64,000 nucleotides of DNA from Sphingobacterium griseoflavum. Lineage in GTDB: Bacteria; Bacteroidota; Bacteroidia; Sphingobacteriales; Sphingobacteriaceae. Shown in pieces: positions 25,026 to 34,048 of this stretch. The notes beneath the pieces were generated by a model. It was not told where the DNA came from. It saw only the letters and a list, made by a program, of their open reading frames with translations, and ran no database searches. Position 1 is the first letter of the stretch. Every line of letters starts with the position of its first letter. A program made the translations under genes and the position numbers. The stretch is from NCBI RefSeq assembly GCF_014653155.1, contig NZ_BNAF01000001.1:434001-498000 (forward strand), written 5' to 3'.

Positions 25026-27047
25026 ATGTGCCGATATTTTAGTTTGATTTTGTTGTATGTATGTTGCTCGGCAAACGATCTACTTGCGCAGCCATCCAAT
25101 CGGGTGCAGCAGCATGGGGACAGCCTGTATCGAGCAGCTCTACGGCATCGAGCGATAGACAAGAAAGCAGAGGCGTTGCTTGAACTCAGTTTTTTCTGGG
25201 GAGATTACGACACAGTGAAGGCTTTGAGATACGTAGACGATGCAAAGAAGGTACTGGGCGTGCGCGCTCAAGAGCCGTTTTACCGTGGACTCTTTGCGTT
25301 TTATCGTGCTGCCGTACATTTTGAGCTGAACAGTGCGCTGGCCAAAACATTGTATATGGATGCGGAGGGTCATTTGCGTCCGCTGGGGGATAACCCACAA
25401 GCGCTGCGTTACCGGGCCCGGTTGTGGGGAAGTTATGGTGCGCTGCTGCAGCGCGACGGAGATGCTGCAGGTTATGCAGCGGTGCTTTTGGAAAAAGTGA
25501 TTCCTATAGCCAAGGCAATCCAAGATTCTGTACTTTGGGGTAACAATCTGCAAAACATGGCGATGACCATGATGAATTTGCAGCATTATGAAAAAGCCGA
25601 CAGCTACTATGAAGAAGCATTGCTCCTTTTGCGTGGTAAAGCAAATAGTGGAGAACAAAAGTTGACACTATACGTGAACGCAGCCAAAAACAGTATGTTT
25701 CAGCAGGATATGGAGGCTGCCCGGAAGCTGTTGGATAGCGCAGAAAGGGTCGTTAAACAGGTTCCGTTGTCTAGCTATTTACCACTGTATTATACTGTCG
25801 AGGCTAACTTTTGGGAGCGGAACGGGCAACTGGAAAAAGCGCTACACTATTTAGACCGCGGGCTAGAACTGGCGAACGAAATGCAAAGTGATGACCTCGT
25901 GCCCACGATCCTTTATGGAAAATATGAGATCTACCAACGCGCCAATCGATTGGAGGAAGCAAAAAGAACACTTTTGGCCGTGCTTCCTTATGTGGAGCGG
26001 AAAGCTTTGCTTCGAAACAAACAAACATTATACTATAATGTAGCCCATCTTTATGGGCAGATGGGCAAATATAAGGAAGCGACAAGTTGGTTCGAAAAGT
26101 TCAAACTTATTTCGGACACGGTATTCGCACATGCTGGCGAGCAGAAGATACTGGCGCTGGAGCAAAAATTCCATGCCAAGGAGCGCGAAAACGAGCTGTT
26201 GTTGGCGAGATCCAAAAATCAGGCACAAGAGCTGTCGCTTCGAAAGACACAAGGATGGCTGCTTGTCGCCGGACTGGCGGTATTGGTGCTTTCCATGGTG
26301 TTTTTTCTGTGGTACAGCGCACTCCGTAATCGGAGACGATGGATTTTGCAAAAAAAGCTTTTGCTAGAGCAGGAACTGAAAAACGTACAACAGCGGGAGA
26401 AGATCAACGTTTTTAATGCCATGGTGCAAGGTCAGGAAAAAGAACGTAGCCGTATTGCCCGCGATTTGCATGATGGCTTGGGCGGCATGCTGGCCAGTGT
26501 CAAGCATAAGCTATCTGCCGTAGCTGAGGGGCAGCACAGATCAAACTTAAACGAAACGGATATGGAGCTCTATAACATCATAAAGCAGTTGGATCAATCG
26601 GTGGACGAACTTCGTCGCGTAGCTCGGAATATGATGCCGGAGTCGTTACTTTACATGGGGCTTGAAGCTGCTTTGCGAGATCTTTGTGCCGCCATGGAAC
26701 ATCGCGGACTTCGGGTAGAATTTCAGGCTCGGGGCTTGCGGGACGATTATGGACAGGCATTCCTGATTTCAGTTTACCGCATTGTGCAGGAGCTCTTGAC
26801 CAACGCTGTCAAGCATAGCGGTGCACAAAAGATCTGGGTGCAGTGTTTTGAAAACGATGGACATGTTTACCTTTCGGTGGAGGATGATGGTAAGGGTTTT
26901 TCTTTTGTTGAGGCCAAGCGCTCTTCTATTGGAATAGGTCTTTCCAATATTCAAAACAGAGTCGAACTACTTAACGGAAAGATGGAGGTCGATTCTGCAC
27001 CTGACAAAGGAGCATCGTTTCACATTGATTTCGATTTAAATGAATAA
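25026..27047 (+). CDS. TPR-type sensor histidine kinase (HisKA_3)
   Basis: The start is set at ATG 25026 (the frame also opens at TTG 25017). The product is 673 residues: an N-terminal signal sequence, a periplasmic region (about 25-400) of tetratricopeptide-like helical repeats (YEKADSYYEEALLLL, GQLEKALHYLDRGLELANEM, GKYKEATSWFEKF), one transmembrane helix near 410-430 (WLLVAGLAVLVLSMVFFLW), a coiled coil, and then a HisKA_3 box with phospho-acceptor His482 in ARDLHDGLGGML. The ATPase follows, with N box ELLTNAVKHSGA and G box DDGKGFS and IGLSNIQNRV. It overlaps its response regulator by 8 bp. The signal is unknown; it is probably an envelope stimulus. Confidence 0.92.
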   Translation: MCRYFSLILLYVCCSANDLLAQPSNRVQQHGDSLYRAALRHRAIDKKAEALLELSFFWGDYDTVKALRYVDDAKKVLGVRAQEPFYRGLFAFYRAAVHFELNSALAKTLYMDAEGHLRPLGDNPQALRYRARLWGSYGALLQRDGDAAGYAAVLLEKVIPIAKAIQDSVLWGNNLQNMAMTMMNLQHYEKADSYYEEALLLLRGKANSGEQKLTLYVNAAKNSMFQQDMEAARKLLDSAERVVKQVPLSSYLPLYYTVEANFWERNGQLEKALHYLDRGLELANEMQSDDLVPTILYGKYEIYQRANRLEEAKRTLLAVLPYVERKALLRNKQTLYYNVAHLYGQMGKYKEATSWFEKFKLISDTVFAHAGEQKILALEQKFHAKERENELLLARSKNQAQELSLRKTQGWLLVAGLAVLVLSMVFFLWYSALRNRRRWILQKKLLLEQELKNVQQREKINVFNAMVQGQEKERSRIARDLHDGLGGMLASVKHKLSAVAEGQHRSNLNETDMELYNIIKQLDQSVDELRRVARNMMPESLLYMGLEAALRDLCAAMEHRGLRVEFQARGLRDDYGQAFLISVYRIVQELLTNAVKHSGAQKIWVQCFENDGHVYLSVEDDGKGFSFVEAKRSSIGIGLSNIQNRVELLNGKMEVDSAPDKGASFHIDFDLNE

Positions 27048-27660
27048 ACAGATATCGGTTATTATCGTTGATGACCACCCATTGGTGCTACGAGGTTTTG
27101 AATTTATCCTCCGTCCTAGCAAAGAGATCGGCTTGTTGGGTTGTTTTTCCACAGCGGTGGATGCACTTGATTTTTTGAAGGATAACCCGGTCGACGTGGT
27201 GCTGATGGATATTAACTTGCCCGATATCAATGGGATCGATGCGACGCTGGAATTGAAAAAGAACTGGCCATCTACACATGTTGTGGCTATCAGCAATCTG
27301 AATGAAGCTAGTGTGGCAAAACGAATGCTGCAATGCGGTGCATCGGGTTACCTGCTGAAGAATGTTTCGTCGCACGAGTTGATGGAATCCATCGTCCAGG
27401 TTTGCCAGGGTGAACTAGTTGTCAGTGAGGAGATGCGCCAGGCATTAGCAGAAAAGCAAATGGATATACCCTTTGTGACACCACGTGAGCAGGAGGTGCT
27501 CCATCTGCTGGCGGAAGGCAAAACAACGCCTGAAATAGCTTCGTTGTTATTCATTAGCAAGCTGACGGTGGAAACACATCGCCGCAATCTGCTCCATAAA
27601 TTTAATGTAGCTAATTCAGCTTCATTAATCCGGCGGGCCGTAGAGCTGAAATTTATTTAG
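27040..27660 (+). CDS. NarL/FixJ-type response regulator
   Basis: A 206-residue protein whose start overlaps the kinase stop by 8 bp (ATGAATAA). The receiver domain has acidic Asp11/Asp12, phospho-acceptor Asp57 in LMDINLP, the serine at SN in AISNLNE, and the lysine in GYLLKNV. A linker leads to a LuxR-type HTH from about 145: TPREQEVLHLLAEGKTTPEI, then LTVETHRRNLLHKF. It pairs with the TPR kinase upstream, forming a classic two-component system whose targets may include its own lipoprotein neighbours (inference). Confidence 0.95.
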   Translation: MNKQISVIIVDDHPLVLRGFEFILRPSKEIGLLGCFSTAVDALDFLKDNPVDVVLMDINLPDINGIDATLELKKNWPSTHVVAISNLNEASVAKRMLQCGASGYLLKNVSSHELMESIVQVCQGELVVSEEMRQALAEKQMDIPFVTPREQEVLHLLAEGKTTPEIASLLFISKLTVETHRRNLLHKFNVANSASLIRRAVELKFI

Positions 27661-27672
27661 CCATCCGTAACC

Positions 27673-29016
27673 CTACGGCGCTCTATCAGCAGGTAGCGCC
27701 TGCATTTTCTGGTTACTTGGTTTCTCGCCTTTTGGAAAGCGCAAATGGATGGTCGTGCCCGCATAGGGTATGCTCTCGATACGGATATTTCCGCCGTTAA
27801 TTTCCATCAAGTTATGCACAAGAATCAACCCCAAGCCTGTACCTCGTTCCCCAGATGTGCCGTAGCTTGGATATAGAGGATGGCGAAACAGCTCTTCGAC
27901 CTTTGCTTCCGACATGCCAAGGCCGTGATCGGTAACCGCGAAGTGCACCATGCCATCCGCAGCAGCCACGCGTACGTCCACCATTCCGTTCTCGTAACTG
28001 AACTTGATCGCATTACTTAATATATTACGTAGAATAATGCGGACATGTTCGGGATCAGCTAGGATGTATAGGTCCAAATCGCCGTACGTATCGAGCCGAA
28101 TGTTCTTTTCCAAGCTGTGCGTTTGCATACCCAGCAACACCTGATCCAGCAGTGAACCGACCTGAAAGTGCAACGGTCGGCCTATAAGGCCTTTTAGATT
28201 TTTTGCGCTCCAATGGAGCAGATTTTCCACATTCTCCGTCAGCATTAGAAGTTGTGCATTAGCCTGATGGATAGCTTTTTTTTCCCAAGCCTCATCTGTT
28301 CCGTTTTGGGACAGCATTTGTAAAATTTGGGACGTTGCGGCCAAGGGCGAACGGATATCGTGCGCTACGATAGCGAATAGCTGTTCTTTGTCGCGATTTA
28401 ATTCTTCCAAATGAAGCTGCTGTTTTTCTATTTCTTCTTGGTAACGTTGCTGAATTGATTTAAAATGCCTAACCAATATGAAAATAAATAGGATGGCAAT
28501 AGGGACATTAATAAGAAGACGATCTTCACCAATGGCATAAGAATAGGGAAGATACGCGCTGAAAAACTTGGGAATCAGTATTGCCGCGATCAAGCTGACA
28601 CTAATTACAGCCTGTACCCATACCCGGTGAAAAACAAGAATGCTTACAATCAGCACGCAAAGTAGGTAATACTCGGCGATATTGTAGGATAGAAAGTTGA
28701 TTGTGATCAGGAATATCGATGTTATGATCAAGAGGTAGGCTTTTGCCTCTGCGTAGCGTCGAACGTGGTGGAGTCGAAAGACAACGAGCGTACCCAATGA
28801 ATAAATGAGGTCTACCATGCTTAAGATCGGATGTTCATTGCTGATCAGGTTTCCAAAACCATAGCATAAGGAGCCTACAAAGGCAGAGGCCGTTATCAGG
28901 TTGACCATCTTCAGGCGCCGGCTGTCCAAATAGGACATATCCGTTCTGACGCCGATGGATCCAATCTTCTGCCACATTGTCTGAAGCGGTATCCTACCAC
29001 CTTTTGATCTACACAT
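27673..29016 (-). CDS. Membrane sensor histidine kinase (HisKA/HATPase)
   Basis: A 447-residue protein on the opposite strand; an alternative ATG lies 39 bp downstream (28977). Residues about 35-185 hold about six hydrophobic segments. A coiled coil (RYQEEIEKQQLHLEELNRDK) leads to a HisKA box with His219 in IVAHDIRSPLAATSQI. The HATPase region has N box NILSNAIKFSYENG, G1 TDHGLGM, and G2 GERGTGLGLILV. No periplasmic sensor domain is visible, so the signal is likely sensed within the membrane. It has no adjacent response regulator except the convergent NarL-type gene, so its partner is unknown. Confidence 0.88.
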   Translation of the reverse strand: MCRSKGGRIPLQTMWQKIGSIGVRTDMSYLDSRRLKMVNLITASAFVGSLCYGFGNLISNEHPILSMVDLIYSLGTLVVFRLHHVRRYAEAKAYLLIITSIFLITINFLSYNIAEYYLLCVLIVSILVFHRVWVQAVISVSLIAAILIPKFFSAYLPYSYAIGEDRLLINVPIAILFIFILVRHFKSIQQRYQEEIEKQQLHLEELNRDKEQLFAIVAHDIRSPLAATSQILQMLSQNGTDEAWEKKAIHQANAQLLMLTENVENLLHWSAKNLKGLIGRPLHFQVGSLLDQVLLGMQTHSLEKNIRLDTYGDLDLYILADPEHVRIILRNILSNAIKFSYENGMVDVRVAAADGMVHFAVTDHGLGMSEAKVEELFRHPLYPSYGTSGERGTGLGLILVHNLMEINGGNIRIESIPYAGTTIHLRFPKGEKPSNQKMQALPADRAP

Positions 29017-29263
29017 ACATCATGCTATGTTGATAGTGCATTTATAGTTGACGCTCTTGATAGCATCCTTTCTAGATTTTTGGATTATGTCTTTTGTTAA
29101 AAACATCGAGCATTATACAAATATAATGTTTTTGAAGAATAAGTACCCCTTTGTTTACAGATGTGCAAATCGATGTATCCTAGATGATGACGCGCGCCTG
29201 GACTATCATGCAATACATGTTTGGCTACGAATGTTATAGCTTTCAGATCATGTAAATATCGTG

Positions 29264-30691
29264 CTATTCGCGTAGGGTTTGGACTTGATTTCGGTTTTTG
29301 ACATCGAGCTTAACGTATAAATTTCCAATGTGGTATTTTGTTGTGCTGACGGTTATGAACAGCTTATCGGCAATTTCTTTATTGGTTAGGCCATCCCAAA
29401 TGCACAGCAATACTTCTAGCTCACGGTCCGTAAGATCGAATTGTAACTTAAGCCGTTCGGCTACGGATATGCGCTGTTCGGTATTTGTCTCCACAGATGC
29501 TCCCTGCGTTGGTATGGATCGTTCTGTCGGATCTTCCGCTGTTCCGATCTGTTCAATGGCGAGTAGGTATTTATCCAGTTCCCGCCTGTTTTTTTCGTTA
29601 TCATCCTGCAGTGCCCGCACCTTATAAATGATGGCGAAACTTACGCTTATGATTTCCAGCGCGCTAACCAATCTAAATGTCCCTAAATCAAAAAGATAGT
29701 AGGTGCTGGAATCAATGTGGGTGTAAAGGACATATAGTATCGCAGTCAACACAACCAAGCCGAAAGCCAAAACAAGGAAGCGCGCGTAGACGTCTTTTTT
29801 AAATTTTCCTATCGCCAATGCAATACATGATCCTGTTAGTAGAAAACACAGACTGTATACTGCTGCATAAAAAACAATAAAATCGGTTAGGGTGTAAAGA
29901 AGCGCCGAAAGCAACAAAAGCGCGGCTCCATACATATACCAAGATCGATAGCGACGAAAAAAAGCATGTAAATCCAAAAAATACTTTGTAAACAGGATCG
30001 CGATCAGCGCGGTGACGGAATTGTTCCACACCATGAGGTAGTCAAACGTCCAGGCGCCTTTTGAAAAGTAGTAAAACATGCCATCTTCGTAAAAAAAGGA
30101 AATGAATGTTGTGAGCAAGAGTAGGCAGTAGGTGATAAAACGTCGATCTTTAAAAATAAGGTAAAAAACAAGATTGAAGACCACTGACATTATTGCCAAG
30201 CCATAGTACAAGCCTATACGGAAGAGCCGCATAGACTCCAAGCTGCTGAATTGTAACCTGTCTTCCAGCTGCACCTGTGCAATTTTGAGGGCATGGCCTT
30301 CAAACCGAAGGTAGTAAACCGAATCGTTCGTCTGTAAATGGAACTGCGGAAATCTGCTTCGGAAATGATGGCCTTCCCTGTCTTTCACAGTTGTTTGTTT
30401 TCGTAACATGCCATGATGCGGTAGGAACAGATCGTATTGATGTAAGCGTGCAGATGGTATCTGTAGAATGATCGGCCTCCCTCGCAATGAGGAAGGAATA
30501 TTTCCTTTTATCCAGGTCTCGTTGGCGTCGGCATTGCCCGTAGGATAATTGACAATGATTTTGTCGATGTCGATTTTTCTCCTTAAGCTGTCATTTGGTG
30601 ATCCCGAGACAAGATAGGGAGATACGGTTAATAGGAAAGATAAGAGGCTTAGCAATAGGATTAATGGATCAGCAAAATATGTAGGTCGCAT
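29264..30691 (-). CDS. 7TM-DISM membrane receptor fused to LuxR-type HTH
   Basis: A 475-residue protein with a signal sequence. An extracytoplasmic beta-jellyroll (DISMED2-like) covers about residues 40-165 (IVNYPTGNADANETWIKG, IILQIPSARLHQYDLFLP, YYLRFEGHALKIAQ). Seven hydrophobic segments follow from about 175 to 390, then a short coiled coil. The C-terminal LuxR HTH (LTDRELEVLLCIWDGLTNKE, then STTKYHIGNLYVKL) covers about 412-475. The HTH would be tethered to the inner membrane, so the protein could act as a one-component regulator. The fusion is a complete, uninterrupted frame. The ligand is unknown; carbohydrate sensing is suggested for some DISMED2 domains. Confidence 0.85.
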   Translation of the reverse strand: MRPTYFADPLILLLSLLSFLLTVSPYLVSGSPNDSLRRKIDIDKIIVNYPTGNADANETWIKGNIPSSLRGRPIILQIPSARLHQYDLFLPHHGMLRKQTTVKDREGHHFRSRFPQFHLQTNDSVYYLRFEGHALKIAQVQLEDRLQFSSLESMRLFRIGLYYGLAIMSVVFNLVFYLIFKDRRFITYCLLLLTTFISFFYEDGMFYYFSKGAWTFDYLMVWNNSVTALIAILFTKYFLDLHAFFRRYRSWYMYGAALLLLSALLYTLTDFIVFYAAVYSLCFLLTGSCIALAIGKFKKDVYARFLVLAFGLVVLTAILYVLYTHIDSSTYYLFDLGTFRLVSALEIISVSFAIIYKVRALQDDNEKNRRELDKYLLAIEQIGTAEDPTERSIPTQGASVETNTEQRISVAERLKLQFDLTDRELEVLLCIWDGLTNKEIADKLFITVSTTKYHIGNLYVKLDVKNRNQVQTLRE

Positions 30692-31534
30692 GGTGTCTTA
30701 AATAAAATGAATACAGCTAGGTCGTAGATGATGGCCAAAAATAGGAATAATTTGGAATAACTACCACCTTTGTTTTAGGACGTGGCCTTTTTTAGGCAAA
30801 TGCGCCAGAAACATAAAAAACGGAAGCTTTTGGGGAGGGCCTGGGCTAAAAATTTGCGAATACTATACTTTGGTATAGGTGCGTTTTTGTTGCACCAGCG
30901 TAGATTTGTGCAGTTAGTAAGGGTTTTGCCAAACCAAACCAAAACAGAAGAAAATACACGTACCCTCCTTTCACTTGAAAACAGATTTACACTACCCTAT
31001 GAAAATCATTTTTAGATCTGCTGCTGCCGCTCGGCAGCAGCGTCTAGAACGTAATAGGTTGTATGATGGGCTACATGGTCTATTCGGGAAAATGCTTTTT
31101 TGTGAACAGCCTTTTTTACATGATTTTTAATAAAAATTTGCAAATGTGAAAAGTAATCCCGAAATTGGAAATTCATAATTCAGGCCGCTATGAGCATGGC
31201 GGCAAGTTATAATTGGTTTTGAAAGGTTTTCATTCGCCCGGATGGAAACCTTTCTCTATTTGTGGGTCTTCCGAACGCATACAATTCATATCATAAGCTG
31301 GAAGCCCCCCTAATTGCTGATCTGTTAGTCAGCGCAGAGTTCCTACAGCATGCAACCGGTTTTGAAAAGCTAATCTTCACTCCAACTATTTTAATTTGTT
31401 GATTTTCGATAAGAATTTGTTAAAGACTGTTAATTTGTAACATACTTGATACGATTAGTAAACTATTTCCTTAGCTGATGCGTTTAGTAAGAAAAGAGTA
31501 AATAATTGTATTGTTTAATTAAAGTAATAAAAGT
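30692..31534. other. 843-bp intergenic region with two hairpins and no clear gene
   Basis: The only plus-strand frame (GTG at 30782, 77 codons) is basic and lacks a signal or motif, so it is not called. A GC-rich hairpin at 31020-31041 (GCTGCTGCC, loop, GGCAGCAGC) and the terminator-like hairpin at 31221-31254 suggest that a small untranslated RNA or a decayed gene lies here. The A/T-rich run at 31390-31530 probably holds the promoter of the 31535 gene. Confidence 0.4.
31221..31254. terminator. Terminator-like hairpin in the intergenic region
   Basis: GAAAGGTTTTCAT and ATGGAAACCTTTC pair over 13 bases with one G-T and an 8-base loop. No recognised gene ends just before it, so it may end an unrecognised small RNA. 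Confidence 0.5.
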
Positions 31535-31879
31535 ATGAAAAAGTTAATTTTGACAGGTTTAAGTTTGTTATTTGCATTAACCCTTACATTCGCCCAAGAG
31601 GGCACGCCTGAAGACAAAGCGAAAGCTAAAGTAGAAAAGATTACGGAAAAGGTGACGCTTACGCCCGAACAACAGACCGTCGTCTACGACATTGTATTGG
31701 AACACACCAAAACTAAGTGGGCATTGAAAGCGGATACAACTATCGCCGAGGATGTAGCTAAACAGCAAATGGAAGCGCTATCAGCTAGTGCTGACGCGAA
31801 GATTATGGAAACTTTGACCGAAGAGCAGAAGCCTTTGTACAGTAAATACGTACAAGAGCGTAATGCGAAAAAAGACTAA
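31535..31879 (+). CDS. Small secreted helical protein
   Basis: A 114-residue protein with a clear signal peptide (MKKLILTGLSLLFALTLTFA). The mature part of about 94 residues is all helical and charged: KAKAKVEKITEKVTLTPEQQ, VYDIVLEHTKTKW, IMETLTEEQKPLYSKYV. The repeated L-T-x-E-Q blocks resemble the LTxxQ motif of periplasmic CpxP/Spy-like chaperones, but Spy itself is longer. It is monocistronic and followed by a perfect terminator. It is probably a periplasmic stress or chaperone-like protein; this rests on the motif only. Confidence 0.7.
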   Translation: MKKLILTGLSLLFALTLTFAQEGTPEDKAKAKVEKITEKVTLTPEQQTVVYDIVLEHTKTKWALKADTTIAEDVAKQQMEALSASADAKIMETLTEEQKPLYSKYVQERNAKKD

Positions 31880-31909
31880 GGGCTTTCATAATTTGCAAGT
31901 TGAAGAAGT

Positions 31910-31950
31910 CAAAGAAAAAGCATCATGGTAGCCATGATGCTTTTTCTTTG
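31910..31950 (+). terminator. Perfect 19-bp terminator hairpin
   Basis: A 19-base arm (31910-31928, starting CAAAGAAAAAGCATC), a 3-base TAG loop, and its exact complement (31932-31950) with a T-rich 3' arm. It lies 31 bp beyond the secreted-protein stop and works in both directions. Confidence 0.85.
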
Positions 31951-31976
31951 AAAATATTACTAAAAGTTGTTTTTTC

Positions 31977-32020
31977 TAATTTTGTTTGTATCTTAGTGTA
32001 TTAATTAAATAGTATACTAA
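31977..32020 (+). promoter_or_regulatory. Probable promoter and GntR operator of the ABC operon
   Basis: TAATTTTG (31977-31984) fits the Bacteroidota -7 consensus. Directly after it lies an inverted repeat TTAGTGTA-(12)-TATACTAA (31993-32000, 32013-32020; one mismatch), ending 1 bp before the ATG at 32022. Sites of this type are recognised by YtrA/YhcF-like GntR regulators, and one is encoded in the operon (33671). Autoregulation is inferred. Confidence 0.6.
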
Positions 32021-32021
32021 T

Positions 32022-32864
32022 ATGATAGCTATCCAAAATCTAAATTTCAGTTATAATAAGGGCCGACCCTTGTTTAAAGAAATGGACCTCCAGCTAGGGC
32101 AGGGCCATATTTACGGACTATTGGGAAAAAATGGCGCAGGAAAATCAACCTTGTTGAAAAATATTGCGGGTCTGGTATATCCGGATAGTGGATCCATCCA
32201 AGTATTGGGACACAATCCGAGGCACAGAGAACCAAGTCTGTTGAGCGAAATCAGTTTTATTCCTGAGGAGTTTTATCTACCCCAAGTGAGGTCAGATAAA
32301 TTTGTACGAGCGAATGCCCCTTTTTACCCAAATTTCGACAGCGGTTATTTTAGGGAGCTACTAGGTGAATTTGAAATTCCGCTTAATCAACGAGTGGCCG
32401 ACATGAGCTATGGACAGAAAAAGAAATATTTAATATCCTTTGGCTTAGCCACGAATACCAAGCTAATTATCATGGATGAGCCAACCAACGGCTTGGATAT
32501 TCCGTCTAAGGTGCAATTTCGTAAAATAATGGCTTCAGCCATAACCGACGAACGATGTGTGTTGATTTCTACGCATCAGGTACGTGATTTAGATAACCTG
32601 ATTGATGCTGTTATCATTTTGGATGAGCATCGAGTGGCGGTCAACGCATCGGTATCCAGCATTACGGAAAATCTCTGTTTTAAAAAGGTGAAGGAGCTAT
32701 CTCCAGAAATTATCTATGCGGAACCTGCAATAGGCGGATACAACGCCATACAACATAACAGTTTGGGCGAAGATTCTAAACTCGATCTTGAGTTGCTGTT
32801 TAACGCGGTGTCACAGAAACAGGAAACCATTACCAACCTTTTACACACTCCTCATTATGTCTAA
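32022..32864 (+). CDS. ABC transporter ATP-binding protein
   Basis: A 280-residue ATPase with Walker A GKNGAGKST near residue 36, Q-loop region ISFIPEEFYLPQ, a signature-like MSYGQKKKYLISFGLA (a shortened LSGGQ), Walker B LIIMDEPTNGLD and switch histidine ISTHQVRDL. It is the CcmA/YtrB-like type that works with a small separate permease. It forms an operon with the permease (8-bp overlap), a GntR regulator and a membrane-anchored adhesin-like protein. The substrate is unknown; similar operons respond to cell-envelope stress (inference). Confidence 0.9.
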   Translation: MIAIQNLNFSYNKGRPLFKEMDLQLGQGHIYGLLGKNGAGKSTLLKNIAGLVYPDSGSIQVLGHNPRHREPSLLSEISFIPEEFYLPQVRSDKFVRANAPFYPNFDSGYFRELLGEFEIPLNQRVADMSYGQKKKYLISFGLATNTKLIIMDEPTNGLDIPSKVQFRKIMASAITDERCVLISTHQVRDLDNLIDAVIILDEHRVAVNASVSSITENLCFKKVKELSPEIIYAEPAIGGYNAIQHNSLGEDSKLDLELLFNAVSQKQETITNLLHTPHYV

Positions 32865-33669
32865 TACATTCCATATCAACCGACTTTTTTTACTGATCGC
32901 TCGGCAGTGGATCAGCGTTGGCAAGATCTACTTAATGGCAATTGGCATCGTAGCTGGTGTCATCGCGTGTTTCTACGGTTATGCACTTTACGAATTTAAC
33001 GCTGCTACAGCGGGTTCGTATTACATACCGCAAGGTCTGCTCGATTTTCGTGTTCTGCTTTTTATTTTTTTAGGTATGTTTTTCATAACCATTATCTCGG
33101 GAACCTACTTTTCTGATTATGGACAAAAACCGAAAGCCATTTTTGAGACGCTCATCCCGGCATCGCGCCTTGAGAAGTTTTTAACGGCGATTTTCTATAC
33201 CGTAGTTGCCTGCTTAATTTCCTACATCGCCGTGTTTCTACTGCTCGATTTTGCGTTTGTAAGTTACTTGCGCACCCGAACGGCGGCCCTTTCGGCGATG
33301 GCTGCTGATGATGTCGGATATGTCGATCGCAGCTTAGCCTATTTCATCAATTTGAATATACCCAAGAATGCTAAATATTTTTACTTCTTGCCGTTTCTGT
33401 TCAATGCCATCTTTCTTTTAGGTTCTATTGCTTTTAAAAGTTTTCAATATATCAAAACGGCTATATCTTTAATCGTCTACATTGCCATATGGAGTTTTCT
33501 TACGGTTTACATCATGAAGACATTGACCGAGGGATCGGTATCGGTTCAGCAGCATAACTTTTGGGAAGAGGAGCATCGTATTTTCCAAGTATTTCTGTCC
33601 GCAGGGATCACGTTGGCTATCTTGCTTTGGGGAATAGCTTTTCTCCGTTTAAAAGAGAAGGAGGTTTAA
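32857..33669 (+). CDS. ABC transporter permease
   Basis: The start is ATG 32857, which overlaps the ATPase stop (ATGTCTAA). The 270-residue product has about six hydrophobic segments: YLMAIGIVAGVIACFYGYAL, VLLFIFLGMFFITIISG, and later FLPFLFNAIFLLGSIAF, AISLIVYIAIWSFLTVY and GITLAILLWGIAFLRL. There is no ATPase motif. It fits the ABC-2-like permeases that pair with CcmA-type ATPases. The next gene (GntR) starts 2 bp after its stop, consistent with one mRNA. Confidence 0.82.
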   Translation: MSNTFHINRLFLLIARQWISVGKIYLMAIGIVAGVIACFYGYALYEFNAATAGSYYIPQGLLDFRVLLFIFLGMFFITIISGTYFSDYGQKPKAIFETLIPASRLEKFLTAIFYTVVACLISYIAVFLLLDFAFVSYLRTRTAALSAMAADDVGYVDRSLAYFINLNIPKNAKYFYFLPFLFNAIFLLGSIAFKSFQYIKTAISLIVYIAIWSFLTVYIMKTLTEGSVSVQQHNFWEEEHRIFQVFLSAGITLAILLWGIAFLRLKEKEV

Positions 33670-33670
33670 G

Positions 33671-34048
33671 ATGGATTTTAACGCGAATAAGGCCATATAT
33701 TTACAAATTGCGGAACATGTTTGCGAGCACATCATGCTGGGTACCTGGAAAGACGAGGAGAAAATCCCATCGGTGCGCGATCTGGCTGTGCAGTTGGAAG
33801 TTAATCCAAATACGGTCATGCGTACCTATGATTTGCTGCAGCAGAAAGCAATTATTGCAAACAAACGAGGGATCGGTTTCTTTCTTACACCTGATGCCAT
33901 AAAACAAGTAAAAGCCTACCGAAAATCGGTATTTCTAGCGGATGAGCTTCCGCAGATGTTTCGGAATGTCTACTTATTGGAAATCGATTTGGAGGAGTTG
34001 CAAAAGCGATATCAAACTTTTATTGAGGAAAATTTTAACCAAAACTGA
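33671..34048 (+). CDS. GntR-family (YtrA/YhcF-like) regulator
   Basis: A 125-residue protein. Residues about 5-75 form a winged helix of the GntR type (IYLQIAEHVCEHIMLGTWKD, KIPSVRDLAVQLEVNPNTVM, YDLLQQKAIIANKRGIGFFL). The short C-terminal helical tail has no effector-binding domain, as in the YtrA subfamily. It lies inside the ABC operon and is likely to regulate that operon through the inverted repeat at 31993-32020. The stop overlaps the next start by one base (TGATG). Confidence 0.9.
   Translation: MDFNANKAIYLQIAEHVCEHIMLGTWKDEEKIPSVRDLAVQLEVNPNTVMRTYDLLQQKAIIANKRGIGFFLTPDAIKQVKAYRKSVFLADELPQMFRNVYLLEIDLEELQKRYQTFIEENFNQN

Noticed and set aside
29048..29239. 63-codon plus-strand frame between two kinase/receptor genes
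   Set aside because: No motif; it lies in a region that should hold promoters of the minus-strand gene.
30782..31015. 77-codon plus-strand frame
   Set aside because: GTG start, basic random-looking composition and no motif or spacing that suggests a gene.
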